Below, piece by piece: positions 43,479 to 51,924 of a DNA stretch of 64,000 bases. The stretch is from Bog-473 sp049513455 (GTDB lineage: Bacteria > Actinomycetota > Acidimicrobiia > Acidimicrobiales > RAAP-2). The notes beneath the pieces are model-generated. The model ran no database searches. It was not told the origin of the DNA and worked only from the letters and a program-made list of their open reading frames with translations. Numbering within the stretch: position 1 is the stretch's first letter; the number at the start of each line of letters is the position of its first letter. The stretch spans positions 20,282 through 84,281 of the forward strand of contig JBEKWB010000008.1 of NCBI GenBank assembly GCA_049513455.1, written 5' to 3'. The translations under genes and the position numbers were made by a program.

Positions 43479-44072
43479 TCACTGCGGGTCCTCCGCGCCC
43501 TCGTTCCACACGGCGCCCTCGTTCCACAGGCTCACCACCGGCGCGTCGCGTTCCCAGCCCAGAATGCTCACCGTCCCGGTGCCCAGGGCGAAGAGCCGCC
43601 CCCCGACCGGCGGCAGCCCCAGCCAGCGGGCCGCCAGGACCCGCAGGACATGCCCGTGGGCCACGCACAGGGTGTCCCCCTGGACCAGCCGGGCCCGCTC
43701 GATGACCCGGTCCACCCGGCGGCCCACATCGGCCGCCCCCTCACCGTCGATCACCCCGTCGCTCCACAGCGTCCACCCGGGGCGTTCGGCCCTGATCTCG
43801 GCGGAGGTCAGCCCCTCGTAGGCGCCGTAGTCCCACTCGACCAGGTCCGGCTCCGGCTCCGCATCGAACCCGGCCAGGGAGCAGGTTTCACGGGCCCGCA
43901 ACAGCGGGCTGGTCAGCACCTGGGCGAACTTCATGGAGCGGAGGAGCTCGCCGGCGGCCCGCGCCTGCTCACAACCGACCTCGAGTAACGGAATATCCGT
44001 GCGCCCGGTGTGTTGCCCGCTCAGGGACCATTCGGTCGCACCGTGCCTGAGAAGGACCATCCTCGAGGTCAT
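43479..44072 (-). CDS. Histidine phosphatase family protein
   Basis: A 197-aa phosphoglycerate-mutase-like phosphatase: LLRHGATEW holds the phospho-accepting His, LTSPLLRARETC and WDYGAYEGLTS contain the Arg and Glu residues, and CVAHGHVLRVLA has the second His. The substrate is unknown. The C-terminus (LWNEGAVWNEGAEDPQ) was extended by an 18-bp tandem duplication. The ATG at 44072 lies 8 nt after GATCAT, a weak -10. Confidence 0.9.
   Translation of the reverse strand: MTSRMVLLRHGATEWSLSGQHTGRTDIPLLEVGCEQARAAGELLRSMKFAQVLTSPLLRARETCSLAGFDAEPEPDLVEWDYGAYEGLTSAEIRAERPGWTLWSDGVIDGEGAADVGRRVDRVIERARLVQGDTLCVAHGHVLRVLAARWLGLPPVGGRLFALGTGTVSILGWERDAPVVSLWNEGAVWNEGAEDPQ
43495..43528. repeat. 18-bp tandem duplication at the phosphatase C-terminus
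   Basis: GCGCCCTCGTTCCACA occurs at 43495-43510 and 43513-43528 (period 18), encoding WNEGA twice. Confidence 0.92.
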
Positions 44073-44170
44073 CGGAGAACATGATCAGAAGCCGGCAACT
44101 CACGCAACTCCGGCGTGACACACCCTCATGGAATGCTCGGGTGTGCACCGGTGTTGTACTGGAGAGATTG

Positions 44171-44189
44171 ATCCGGGAGCACCCCGGGT
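44171..44189 (+). promoter_or_regulatory. Leader hairpin of the sigma-70 gene
   Basis: ATCCGGG (44171-44177) pairs with CCCGGGT (44183-44189), with one G-T, around AGCAC, about 43 nt before the ATG. No clear promoter was found in the 160-bp divergent region. Confidence 0.35.
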
Positions 44190-44232
44190 ACGAACAGGAA
44201 TGAGAGATCGCAGAGCGTCGGGAGAGAAGTTG

Positions 44233-45069
44233 ATGAAGAGCGCGGTGAGTACATCCGACACCCTTGGACTGATGTTGCGGGACCTGGACCAGTTCCCGAT
44301 GCCCGACCACGAGCACCAGGTAGAGTTGGCCAAGCGGGTCGCCGCAGGCGACATGCTGGCCCGTAAGCAGATGATTGCAGCCAACCTCCGGTTGGTCGTG
44401 CACTGGGCCCGGCGCTACCAGGACCGCGGGGTCGACATGGCCGACCTCGTCCAGGAAGGCACGTTTGGCCTCATGCGGGCCGTGGACAAGTTCGACTGGG
44501 AGCGCGGTTTCCGATTTTCGACCTACGCCACCTGGTGGATCCGACAGGCCCTGCAGAGGGCCGTGCAACAGCACGGCCGCACCATACGGATCCCACTCGA
44601 GGTGGGAGAGCACATCCAGCGTCTGGAGCTGACCAAGGCCCAGCTGGCCACCACCCTCGGGCGCACCCCGACGGTGGCCGAGTTGGACGAGGCGACCGGG
44701 ATGACCGCCGACGAGCGCTATGCCCTCGAAGACGTGGCCCGCGTGACCGCCTCGCTCGACCAGCCCGCCGCCTCAGAATCGGCGACCACACTCGGTGAGC
44801 TCGTGGCCCCCGACGAGTCGGACTTCGTCGCCGACGTGGAGCAGACCATGGTCTATGACCGTGTCCGCGACGCGGTGGAGAAGCTGCCGGACCTCCAGCG
44901 CGACGTCCTGCGACTGCGCTTTGGCTTCGGAGGCGACTCCCCCGCCTCGTTGCAGTCCACGGCGGAGCGGCTCGGCGTCGGCGTCCGCCGGGTCCGGCGG
45001 GCCGAGGAGGAGGCCCTAGCCGCCCTCTCCTTCGACGCTGACGTCCTCGGCGTCCACCAGGCCGCCTAA
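44233..45069 (+). CDS. RNA polymerase sigma-70 factor (RpoD/SigA-like, group 2 or 3)
   Basis: A 278-aa sigma without region 1.1. Region 2 is very well kept (AANLRLVVHWARRYQDRGVD, DLVQEGTFGLMRAVDKFDWE, GFRFSTYATWWIRQALQRAV), region 3 spans about 115-185 and region 4 ends LPDLQRDVLRLRFGFGG to GVGVRRVRRAEEEAL. The degenerate helix (VRRVRRAEEEA, not VRQIExEA) and the short N-terminus suggest an alternative rather than the primary sigma. GGAGAGAAG precedes the ATG at 44233. Its end overlaps the convergent rluD by 54 bp. Confidence 0.9.
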   Translation: MKSAVSTSDTLGLMLRDLDQFPMPDHEHQVELAKRVAAGDMLARKQMIAANLRLVVHWARRYQDRGVDMADLVQEGTFGLMRAVDKFDWERGFRFSTYATWWIRQALQRAVQQHGRTIRIPLEVGEHIQRLELTKAQLATTLGRTPTVAELDEATGMTADERYALEDVARVTASLDQPAASESATTLGELVAPDESDFVADVEQTMVYDRVRDAVEKLPDLQRDVLRLRFGFGGDSPASLQSTAERLGVGVRRVRRAEEEALAALSFDADVLGVHQAA

Positions 45070-45996
45070 GTACCGGTCGAGGTCCGCCGGGAGCCCGGCG
45101 GAGAATTCCATGTGCTCTCCGCTCGTCGGGTGGGTGAAACCCAGGCCGTGGGCGTGCAGGAAGAACCGTCCGGATCCCAGGGCGCGCTCGGGCGTCCCGT
45201 AACGGGCATCGCCCACCACGGGATGGCCGATCGCCGCCATGTGGACGCGGATCTGATGTGTCCGTCCGCTCTGCAGGCTCAGTTCGACGAGCGTCGTCGG
45301 GCGGGGGAGGAAGCGGCGTTCCAACACCGTGAAGCGGGTGCGGGCGGCCCGCCCCCCCGCCGCGATCGCCATCTTCGTCGGCGTGCGGGTGGAGCGCCCG
45401 ATGGGGGCGTCGATCTCTCCACGGTCGTCCGCCACCGATCCCTCGACCAGGGCCAGGTAACGACGCTGCATGCTGCGGTCGGCCAGCTGGGCCACGAGGG
45501 AGCCGTAGGCCGCCTCGGTCCGGGCCACCGCGAGGAGCCCGGACGTGCCCTTGTCGAGCCGGTGCACAATGCCCGGCCGGTCCGGCGGGCAGACTCCCGA
45601 CGCCACCAATGCGGACAGATCGGGAAAGCGCGAGAGCAGCCCACCCACCAGCGTCCCCTCCTGGTGCCCGGCACCCGGATGCACCACCAGGCCAGCCGGC
45701 TTGTCCACGACGGCCACGTCGGCGTCGGCATGGACCACGGCGAACTCCACGCCGGCTTCCGGCTCGACGTCCGCGCCCCCCGGCTCGGGCAGGGTGATGG
45801 TCAGGATGGCACCCTCGTGGAGGGCATTGCGACCGACCGTCACCACGGCGCCGTCGACACGAACGCCTCCGGTGGCGATGAGCACGGTGGCCACCGCACG
45901 CGAGACGTTGGCCAGCATGGCCACGGCACGGTCTACCCGCACCCCGGCGAGGAGCGGTGGGACCTCGACGACCATGGTGCCGGCAGGATCGCTCAT
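45016..45996 (-). CDS. rluD: Large-subunit rRNA pseudouridine synthase, RluD type
   Basis: A 326-aa RluA-family enzyme. An S4-like RNA-binding domain (residues about 15-70) precedes the catalytic domain with HRLDKGTSGLL, whose Asp attacks uridine, and SLQSGRTHQIRVHMA. The likely target is 23S helix 69, by homology with RluD. The ATG at 45996 overlaps the lspA stop (ATGA); lspA-rluD is a common bacterial pair. The last 18 codons overlap the convergent sigma gene. Confidence 0.94.
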   Translation of the reverse strand: MSDPAGTMVVEVPPLLAGVRVDRAVAMLANVSRAVATVLIATGGVRVDGAVVTVGRNALHEGAILTITLPEPGGADVEPEAGVEFAVVHADADVAVVDKPAGLVVHPGAGHQEGTLVGGLLSRFPDLSALVASGVCPPDRPGIVHRLDKGTSGLLAVARTEAAYGSLVAQLADRSMQRRYLALVEGSVADDRGEIDAPIGRSTRTPTKMAIAAGGRAARTRFTVLERRFLPRPTTLVELSLQSGRTHQIRVHMAAIGHPVVGDARYGTPERALGSGRFFLHAHGLGFTHPTSGEHMEFSAGLPADLDRYLGGLVDAEDVSVEGEGG

Positions 45997-46436
45997 GCCC
46001 TCGATCCCGCCGGATGCGCAAAGAGGAGCGATGCCACCAGGACGACGACTCCCACCGTGATGCACGCGTCGGCCACGTTGAAGGTCGGCCAGTGGCTCAG
46101 CGTGATGAAGTCGGCCACCAGCCCATGATGCCCGCTCAGCACCCGCTCGCTCAGGTTCCCCACCCCTCCCCCGAGCACCAGTCCCCCACCGATGGCCTGG
46201 CTCACGGTGCGGACCCGTGCCACCAGGAAGGCGAGGACCACCACGCCGACGGCGAGCAGGATCGTGACCAGAGTGGCCCGACCGGTGAACACGCTGAACG
46301 CCAGCCCCGAATTGAACTGCAGGGCCAGCCCGAACGGCCCCCACACGTGGACCACACCGTGGAGGTCGTGCTCGACCAGCAACGTCGTGACCCGGTCGGC
46401 CACCAGGACGACGAGGGCCAGCGCGAACGCCAGCAC
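45993..46436 (-). CDS. lspA: Lipoprotein signal peptidase
   Basis: A four-helix membrane aspartic peptidase (about 147 aa) that removes signal peptides from prolipoproteins. LQFNSGLAFS and FNVADACITVG (second catalytic Asp) are intact. The first catalytic box, normally GNxxDR, reads GNLSERV, so Glu replaces the catalytic Asp. The start is uncertain: the GTG at 46436 avoids overlap with the dksA-like gene but leaves a very short N-terminus; the GTG at 46556 would add 40 residues and overlap that gene by 94 bp. It is coupled to rluD. Confidence 0.88.
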   Translation of the reverse strand: MLAFALALVVLVADRVTTLLVEHDLHGVVHVWGPFGLALQFNSGLAFSVFTGRATLVTILLAVGVVVLAFLVARVRTVSQAIGGGLVLGGGVGNLSERVLSGHHGLVADFITLSHWPTFNVADACITVGVVVLVASLLFAHPAGSRA

Positions 46437-46462
46437 CCGCAGCCGGGCATTCCCGCGCCCGG

Positions 46463-47263
46463 TCAGCGGCGCGACAGCCCCCCGCTCTTGCAGGCCACAC
46501 AGAGCCTGGCGTAGGGAAGCGCCCGCAGGCGTGGCTTCGGTATGGGCTGGAAGCACCGCTCGCAGTACCCGTAGGTCTTGTCGGCAACCCGCTGGGCGGC
46601 GTAGTCGATCTCCTCCACGGCCAGCGCGGCCTGGCCGGAAAGGGCCAGATTGCGCTCACGGTCGACGGTGACCGTCCCGCCCTCCCCGGACTCCTCGTCG
46701 AACTGCACGTCACCCGGCTCGCGCTCGAGCGCCAGCGAGTCGGCCTCGGCCCGAAGCGACGTTGCCTGCTCCTGATAGATCGCCCGTTCCTCGGCCAGGA
46801 GTTCGCTTATCTCCTCCAAGAACTTGACGTCCTTGGCATAGGGGCCCGTTTTCGGCCGGACCGGAGCGGGCGGCTTGGGCTTGGGGGTGAACGTCGACCG
46901 GGCCGGTGGGGATGCGACCGGGGCGGCCTCCGGCACGGGCAGGTCGCCGACCGGCTTGGAGGCCGGCGCGGTCTTCTTGGCCGGCCCCGCGGCCTTCTTG
47001 GCGGTCGGAGCCGCCTTCTTGGTCAAGGTCGTTTCCTTCTTCACTGCCCCGCCGCCTTTGGCGGATGGAGCGGACTTCTTCGCAGCCTGAGCATTCTTTG
47101 TGGGCACAACTTTCTTTGTGGGCGGAGTATTCTTCGCAGGAGTGGCCTTCTTGGCCACCGGCGCCGCCTTGGCGGACGCACTCTTCTTCGCCGGCGCCGC
47201 CTTCGCTGTCGGGCGCGATGCAGACACCTTCTTTGTCGCGGCCGCCTTGCTCGCTGGGGTCAT
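46463..47263 (-). CDS. DksA/TraR C4 zinc-finger protein with a histone H1-like tail
   Basis: A 266-aa protein. Residues about 5-110 are Lys/Ala/Pro-rich with many AKK, PAKK and TKK motifs, like histone H1/HU-tail DNA-binding segments; then a Pro-rich linker, a coiled-coil-like helix (FLEEISELLAEERAIYQEQA) and a C4 zinc finger with Cys234, 237, 255 and 258. DksA-type proteins bind RNA polymerase through the coiled coil. The ATG at 47263 has GGAGG 6 nt upstream. It sits between divIVA and lspA, a frequent actinobacterial order. Confidence 0.9.
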   Translation of the reverse strand: MTPASKAAATKKVSASRPTAKAAPAKKSASAKAAPVAKKATPAKNTPPTKKVVPTKNAQAAKKSAPSAKGGGAVKKETTLTKKAAPTAKKAAGPAKKTAPASKPVGDLPVPEAAPVASPPARSTFTPKPKPPAPVRPKTGPYAKDVKFLEEISELLAEERAIYQEQATSLRAEADSLALEREPGDVQFDEESGEGGTVTVDRERNLALSGQAALAVEEIDYAAQRVADKTYGYCERCFQPIPKPRLRALPYARLCVACKSGGLSRR

Positions 47264-47404
47264 CACGTCCTCCTTCCCGACCATTGAAGCGGTCGGTTCC
47301 CTGACGTCAAGCGCGCCGAGAGAGCGGGTGACCATAGCGGACGGTGGCGAAGGGGGCAATAGGGCTCACCTTGCGCCCGGGGGTCAGAGCGGGCGGGGAA
47401 CTCC

Positions 47405-48223
47405 CTATTGGGACGTACCCGGCACCGACTGCAGGTTCAACGTGGGCTGCTCGTCGATATCCGAACCGTTCCCGGCGCTCTGCTGGGTGGCGCCGATGGC
47501 CGCCGGTGCCGCCGGCTTCGCGGCGGAGGCAGGCTTCGGACGCACGCCCATGAGCGAGTTGGTCGGCTGCACGTTCTCGTCGACCCAGCTGAGGATCTCG
47601 CTCAGCGCCTCGCGCAAACGGTTGCGCTCGGACTCGAGATGGCGGGCCATGCTCTCCACATCGGTCGCCAATTCGTTGCGGCTCGCCTCCAGCCTCGCCA
47701 CCTCTTCGCGCACCTGGCGCTGCGACTCGTACTCCAGGGTCTTGGCGGCCTGTTCCGCTTCGGCCACCGTCGCACGCGCCTTCGCCTCGGCCTGCGCCAC
47801 CGTGGCGGCCGCCTCTGCCTCGCTCTCGCGCTTGAGTTGATCCACGAATCGCTGGGCCAACAGCAACGTCCGCTGCAGCGTCTCATCCGAGGGAGCCTGC
47901 TCCACCGCGGTCGAGGTGCTGGGTGCGGGGACCGGCGCGACAGCGGTTGCCGGGGCGGGTGCCGGGACCGGGGCCGGGGCGACCGGCGCGGCGGCCTCAG
48001 CGACGCTCTCGCGCACTTCCTTCTCCAGCGCCACGATGCGATCGCCCGCCTGGCGCAGGCGGTCGTTGAGCTGGCGGAGATTCTCCTGCAGCGCTTCGGC
48101 CTCCTGGGCCGCCCGATCGAGATACTCGTCGACCTCGTCGACGTTGTAGCCCTTGATCCCGAGACGGAACTCGACGGTGCGCAGCGTGTCGAGGATGGAT
48201 GAGGCGGTAGGCGAACTGTCCAT
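47405..48223 (-). CDS. DivIVA/Wag31-like cell-pole protein
   Basis: A 272-aa protein with a DivIVA N-terminal membrane-binding domain (LDTLRTVEFRLGIKGYNVDE, VDEYLDRAA), then coiled coil, an Ala/Pro/Val-rich linker (about 78-105), a long Glu/Ala/Arg coiled coil (115-220) and a flexible tail. It would mark poles and septa and guide polar growth. Downstream of ftsZ-sepF-yggT as in other actinobacteria. Confidence 0.93.
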   Translation of the reverse strand: MDSSPTASSILDTLRTVEFRLGIKGYNVDEVDEYLDRAAQEAEALQENLRQLNDRLRQAGDRIVALEKEVRESVAEAAAPVAPAPVPAPAPATAVAPVPAPSTSTAVEQAPSDETLQRTLLLAQRFVDQLKRESEAEAAATVAQAEAKARATVAEAEQAAKTLEYESQRQVREEVARLEASRNELATDVESMARHLESERNRLREALSEILSWVDENVQPTNSLMGVRPKPASAAKPAAPAAIGATQQSAGNGSDIDEQPTLNLQSVPGTSQ

Positions 48224-48269
48224 GGGGGTCGAGTCTACCCATCCGCTCTTGCCGGAGGGGAAGTAATTG

Positions 48270-48530
48270 TTAACGTCGCAGGAGGGGGATCACCACAAAC
48301 TGGGCCAGCAGGATCACGACCAGGAACGAGATGTCCAGGCCGGCCATGGGTGGGATGATGCGGCGCACCGGCCGTAGCACCGGTTCCGTGGCGCGGTAGA
48401 GAAAGACCTGCACCTTGGCCAGCGTGGTACCGGGTTGGATCCGGAACCAGCTGAGGAGGGCCAGCGGCAGCATGATCAGCCAGATGTACAGCTCGATGAG
48501 AATGACGATGATGCCGAGGACGGAGTGCAC
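48270..48530 (-). CDS. YggT family membrane protein
   Basis: An 86-aa protein with two membrane helices (IIVILIELYIWLIMLPLALL and the ISFLVVILLAQFVVIPLL end) and the family stretch YRATEPVLRPVRRIIPP between them. Its place between sepF and divIVA is conserved in Gram-positive bacteria and suggests a role in division or envelope. Function is not established. Confidence 0.93.
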   Translation of the reverse strand: MHSVLGIIVILIELYIWLIMLPLALLSWFRIQPGTTLAKVQVFLYRATEPVLRPVRRIIPPMAGLDISFLVVILLAQFVVIPLLRR

Positions 48531-48551
48531 TGACGGCTGAGAATAGCCTGG

Positions 48552-49124
48552 CTAGTCGCGTCCGAAGCCGCGCTCCACCAGGCGTTGACGCTCCTCATCG
48601 GAGACCTTCACGTTCGTCGGGGCGAGAAGAAATACCTGGTCGGCCACTTTCTCCATCTCTCCGCTCAGCGCGTAGGTGACCCCGCTGCAAAAGTCGATCA
48701 TCCGGCGCTGCAGGTCGCGATCGGCCACCTGGAGGTTGACGATCACCGGCCGGTTGTCCTTCAGGCGATCCGCGATCTCTTTGGCATCCCCGAAACGGGA
48801 GGGGACGACGACATGCGGGCGCGACGACGCACTCCCGATGGCCGTCTCGACCGGGACGGGCCGCACGCCCGAAGGGCGTGGGACCGGGCTGGGCTGCACC
48901 CGGGTCGGGCTCGGTACGGCCGACTCGCGGGGGATCATCGGGCGGATGCGGTTCATCCCCCCGCTGAAATCCTCGGACGACTCGCGCTCTACGGGTCGGA
49001 CCTCACCCCGCGCGGCCGCCGTGAAGGCGCGCGGCGCGCGGTCTTCCAGATCGTCGTACTCGTCGTACTCGTCGTCGAGTAGGCCGAGGTAGACCATTGT
49101 TTTCTTCATGAACGAGGGTGCCAT
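48552..49124 (-). CDS. sepF: Cell division protein SepF
   Basis: A 190-aa SepF. The N-terminal MAPSFMKKTMVYLGLLDDEYDEY is the amphipathic membrane anchor; a disordered Pro/Arg linker leads to the SepF domain with VVVPSRFGDAKEIADRLKDN, RPVIVNLQVAD and RMIDFCSGVTYALSGEMEKV. In actinobacteria it anchors FtsZ to the membrane in place of FtsA, which is absent here. GGAGA lies just before the ATG. Confidence 0.96.
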   Translation of the reverse strand: MAPSFMKKTMVYLGLLDDEYDEYDDLEDRAPRAFTAAARGEVRPVERESSEDFSGGMNRIRPMIPRESAVPSPTRVQPSPVPRPSGVRPVPVETAIGSASSRPHVVVPSRFGDAKEIADRLKDNRPVIVNLQVADRDLQRRMIDFCSGVTYALSGEMEKVADQVFLLAPTNVKVSDEERQRLVERGFGRD

Positions 49125-49179
49125 ACCTTCTCCTGTCCCGGCACAGCGTAGTGCCTGCTCGTGGGCGCGGGCGGGACAA

Positions 49180-49860
49180 CTAGCCGTTGTGGACCGGCGG
49201 CCGCTCCCCGAACAGGGCCCGGCCCACCCGCACCATCGTGGACCCGGCGGCGACCGCCGCCTCCAGGTCCGCGCTCATTCCCATCGACCGTTCCGGCAGG
49301 TCCAGCTCGTCGGCCAGGCGCCGGAGCGAGCCGAACGCGGCGTCGGCGGCGGACGGGTCCGGGGGGGCCACCGTCATCAACCCCTGCAGATGCAGCTCGA
49401 GCCCGAGGAGCGCCTCCGCCAGTGCCGGGGCATCCTCCGGGGCACACCCGTTCCGGCCCGGCAGGCCGGTGTAGTCGACCTGGATCAGGACGCGGGCGCC
49501 TGGTGCGAACCGGGCGATGCGCTCACCCTCGACGAACCGGGCCACCCCCTGCCAGACGTCGACCAATGGTGCCAGGGCGCCAACCTTGTTGCGCTGCACG
49601 GCGCCGAGAAAATGCCACTGCGTCCCCGGTGGACCGGGTGCCTTCGCCTCCAACTCGGCCGCGTAGTTCTCCCCGATGTCGGTCAAGCCGGCGGCGCGGG
49701 CGGCCGCGACGGCCTCGGGCCCGAAGCCCTTGGTGACCGCGAGCACACGCACCCGGTCCGGGTCACCTCCGGCGCGGCTGATGCGCGCCCGCACGGCGGC
49801 GAGGCGCGCGGCGACCTCGTCGTTACCGAAGGAAGGAGGGCACGTCGAAATCGTCGTCAC
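49180..49860 (-). CDS. PLP-binding YggS/PROSC-family protein
   Basis: A 226-aa PLP homeostasis protein. The PLP Lys is in VLAVTKGFGPEAV, followed by GENYAAEL, WHFLGAVQRNKV and the phosphate-binding STMVRVGRALFGERP. The GTG at 49860 overlaps the ftsZ end by 38 bp; no later in-frame start exists. Placement between ftsZ and sepF is standard. Confidence 0.94.
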   Translation of the reverse strand: MTTISTCPPSFGNDEVAARLAAVRARISRAGGDPDRVRVLAVTKGFGPEAVAAARAAGLTDIGENYAAELEAKAPGPPGTQWHFLGAVQRNKVGALAPLVDVWQGVARFVEGERIARFAPGARVLIQVDYTGLPGRNGCAPEDAPALAEALLGLELHLQGLMTVAPPDPSAADAAFGSLRRLADELDLPERSMGMSADLEAAVAAGSTMVRVGRALFGERPPVHNG

Positions 49861-50929
49861 CGAGGTCGAACTCGTCGTCTGTGCTCGTGGCTTCGGCGAA
49901 GATGTCGACCGTCTCGGCCGGGCCGGAGAACAGCGACGGCGCGCGATCGCCGGTGGCGGGGCGTCCCCCGTCCTCCCAACGCTCGAACCCGGCGGCGATC
50001 ACCGTGACCCGCACCTCGTCACCCATGTTGTCGTCGATGACGGCACCGAAAATTATGTTCGCATCGGGGTGGGCCACCCCATGGATGATCTCGGCGGCCT
50101 CGTTCACCTCGAAGAGCCCGAGGTCGGAGCCGCCCGCAATGTTGAGAAGGATCCCTCGGGCCCCTTCGATCGATGCCTCCAGGAGGGGGCTGGTGATGGC
50201 GGCGCGCGCCGCATTGGCGGCACGCCCCTCACCGATCGACGCGCCGATCCCCATGATGGCCGTCCCCGCGTTCGTCATGACCATCTTCACGTCCGCGAAG
50301 TCCGTATTGATGAGACCGGGGACCGTGATCAGATCGGTGATGCCCCGCACACCCTGGAGGAGCACCTCGTCGGCCATTTTGAAGGCGTTGACCATGCTGG
50401 TCTTGTCGTTGGACACGCTGAGGAGCCGGTCGTTCGGTATGACGATGAGGGTGTCGACCTTCTCCTTCAGGAGCTGGATGCCCTTTTCGGCCTGCATGGC
50501 CCGGCGACGTCCCTCGAAGGTGAACGGCCGGGTCACGACACCGATCGTCAGGGCCCCGAGGCCCTTGGCGATCTCGGCGACCACGGGAGCCGCCCCGGTG
50601 CCGGTGCCGCCGCCCTTTCCCGCCGTGATGAAGACCATGTCCGCCCCTTGCAGGGCCTCCTCTATATCGGCGCGATGTTCCTCAGCGGCCTGGCGACCGA
50701 CCTCCGGATCGCTCCCGGCGCCCAGTCCACGAGTCAGCTGGCGCCCGATGTCCAACTTGAGGTCGGCGTCGCTCATCAGGAGCGCCTGCGCGTCCGTATT
50801 GGCTGCGATGAACTCCACGTTGCGCAGCCCCGCGTCGATCATGCGATTGACGGCATTCACCCCGCCACCGCCGATCCCGACCACCTTTATGACGGCCAGG
50901 TAGTTGCCTTGGGACGGAACGGTCGTCAT
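49823..50929 (-). CDS. ftsZ: Cell division GTPase FtsZ
   Basis: A 368-aa tubulin homologue. GIGGGGVNAVNRMI is near residue 18, the GTP signature GGGTGTG is at 106-112, and the conserved C-terminal peptide is DFDVPSFLR, which binds SepF. It polymerises to the Z-ring. ATG at 50929 with GGGAG upstream. Its own strong promoter lies 135 bp upstream and gives a leader of about 130 nt containing a 12-bp palindrome. Confidence 0.98.
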   Translation of the reverse strand: MTTVPSQGNYLAVIKVVGIGGGGVNAVNRMIDAGLRNVEFIAANTDAQALLMSDADLKLDIGRQLTRGLGAGSDPEVGRQAAEEHRADIEEALQGADMVFITAGKGGGTGTGAAPVVAEIAKGLGALTIGVVTRPFTFEGRRRAMQAEKGIQLLKEKVDTLIVIPNDRLLSVSNDKTSMVNAFKMADEVLLQGVRGITDLITVPGLINTDFADVKMVMTNAGTAIMGIGASIGEGRAANAARAAITSPLLEASIEGARGILLNIAGGSDLGLFEVNEAAEIIHGVAHPDANIIFGAVIDDNMGDEVRVTVIAAGFERWEDGGRPATGDRAPSLFSGPAETVDIFAEATSTDDEFDLGDDDFDVPSFLR

Positions 50930-50971
50930 GAACTCCCTCGTACTCGGGTCGATCGCCGACCAATCGCTCTC

Positions 50972-50983
50972 TGGGTATACCCA
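50972..50983. promoter_or_regulatory. 12-bp perfect palindrome in the ftsZ leader
   Basis: TGGGTATACCCA, 43 bp before the ftsZ ATG. It could be a regulator site; no known factor is assigned. Confidence 0.4.
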
Positions 50984-51063
50984 CCATGACTCACCACGCC
51001 GCTCCTACCTCGAATCCCTCATCCTCTTGGGAAGGTTGACGTTCACAGAGCGGCAACGTGCCC

Positions 51064-51092
51064 ACCATACGAGGGGCCTTCCGAGAGGTCAA
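51064..51092 (-). promoter_or_regulatory. ftsZ promoter
   Basis: Minus strand: TTGACC (51092-51087), 17-bp spacer, TATGGT (51069-51064). It is the best housekeeping-type promoter in the dcw block and starts just after ftsQ ends. Confidence 0.75.
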
Positions 51093-51102
51093 GCATGTTA
51101 GA

Positions 51103-51924
51103 TCACGGTCCGGTCACCGTCGGTGCCCCTGGCACGCTCACGTCGATGATGTCACCGTTGTGGAGGGTGACATTGGCCAACATGGTGGTCACGTCCTCGT
51201 ACTTGGCCGTGAGCTGGCTCGCGTTGCCGATATTCACCAGAATCGGGGTGGTCATCGTCAGCTGGACCCAGGCACCCGAGGCCGCGGGCTCCACGTTCAC
51301 CGCTGTGACCTGGGCCCGAAACGACGGGGGCAGGGTGGCGGCCACCTCGAGCCCCAACCGGTCCGACCCGCCGAGTGTCCCACCGGGCGCGCCGGGCGAC
51401 CGGGGTCCCGTCAACTCCATGAGCCCCGGTGGGCGGGTGGCCACCACGGCGAGAACCCTCCCGCTCGCCGCCAGCTCGGCCCACTGGCCGGCGGCCACGG
51501 GCATCACGAGCTTCGGCACCTGCTCGGCGACCGCCACGCGCACCCCATCGGGCCAGTGGACGCTGACCAGCGCCGCCCGCACCCAGGGGAGACGATCGAG
51601 GTCGCGTTCGGCCGCGGTGGTGTTGACGTCGAGGAGCGGGGGATGACCGGACAGTCCGGCCGCCGCCTCGATCTGCGCCGTCGTCTCATGCGTCGCGCCC
51701 ACGATCGTCACCGCCCGGGCCGAGAACAAGGGCGAATGGAGCAGTGACCATGCCCCGAACGCGAGGAGAGCGGCGGCAACGAGGGCGCCGACGACGCGCA
51801 GACGCCGGCGGCCGTGCTGGCGGCTGACCTCGGTGCGCCGGGCCGAAATGCGGGGATCGACCTCGGCGTCGGGCCCGGGCGGCCGGCTGGGCCGCGGGCG
51901 TGACCGGGTCGTGGTTTGACTCAC
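51103..51924 (-). CDS. ftsQ: Cell division protein FtsQ
   Basis: A 273-aa bitopic protein: Arg/Pro-rich cytoplasmic tail, one membrane helix (VVGALVAAALLAFGAWSLL), a POTRA domain (HSPLFSARAVTIVGATHETT) and the FtsQ beta domain. It links early and late divisome proteins. The GTG start overlaps the murB stop by 4 bp. Confidence 0.93.
   Translation of the reverse strand: MSQTTTRSRPRPSRPPGPDAEVDPRISARRTEVSRQHGRRRLRVVGALVAAALLAFGAWSLLHSPLFSARAVTIVGATHETTAQIEAAAGLSGHPPLLDVNTTAAERDLDRLPWVRAALVSVHWPDGVRVAVAEQVPKLVMPVAAGQWAELAASGRVLAVVATRPPGLMELTGPRSPGAPGGTLGGSDRLGLEVAATLPPSFRAQVTAVNVEPAASGAWVQLTMTTPILVNIGNASQLTAKYEDVTTMLANVTLHNGDIIDVSVPGAPTVTGP

Noticed and set aside
44100..44232. Housekeeping promoter for the sigma-70 gene
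   Set aside because: Several TTG and TANNNT-like words occur but no pair has proper spacing.
47408..48202. Open plus-strand frame opposite divIVA
   Set aside because: Leu/Arg/Gly-rich shadow of a coiled-coil gene; no start signal.
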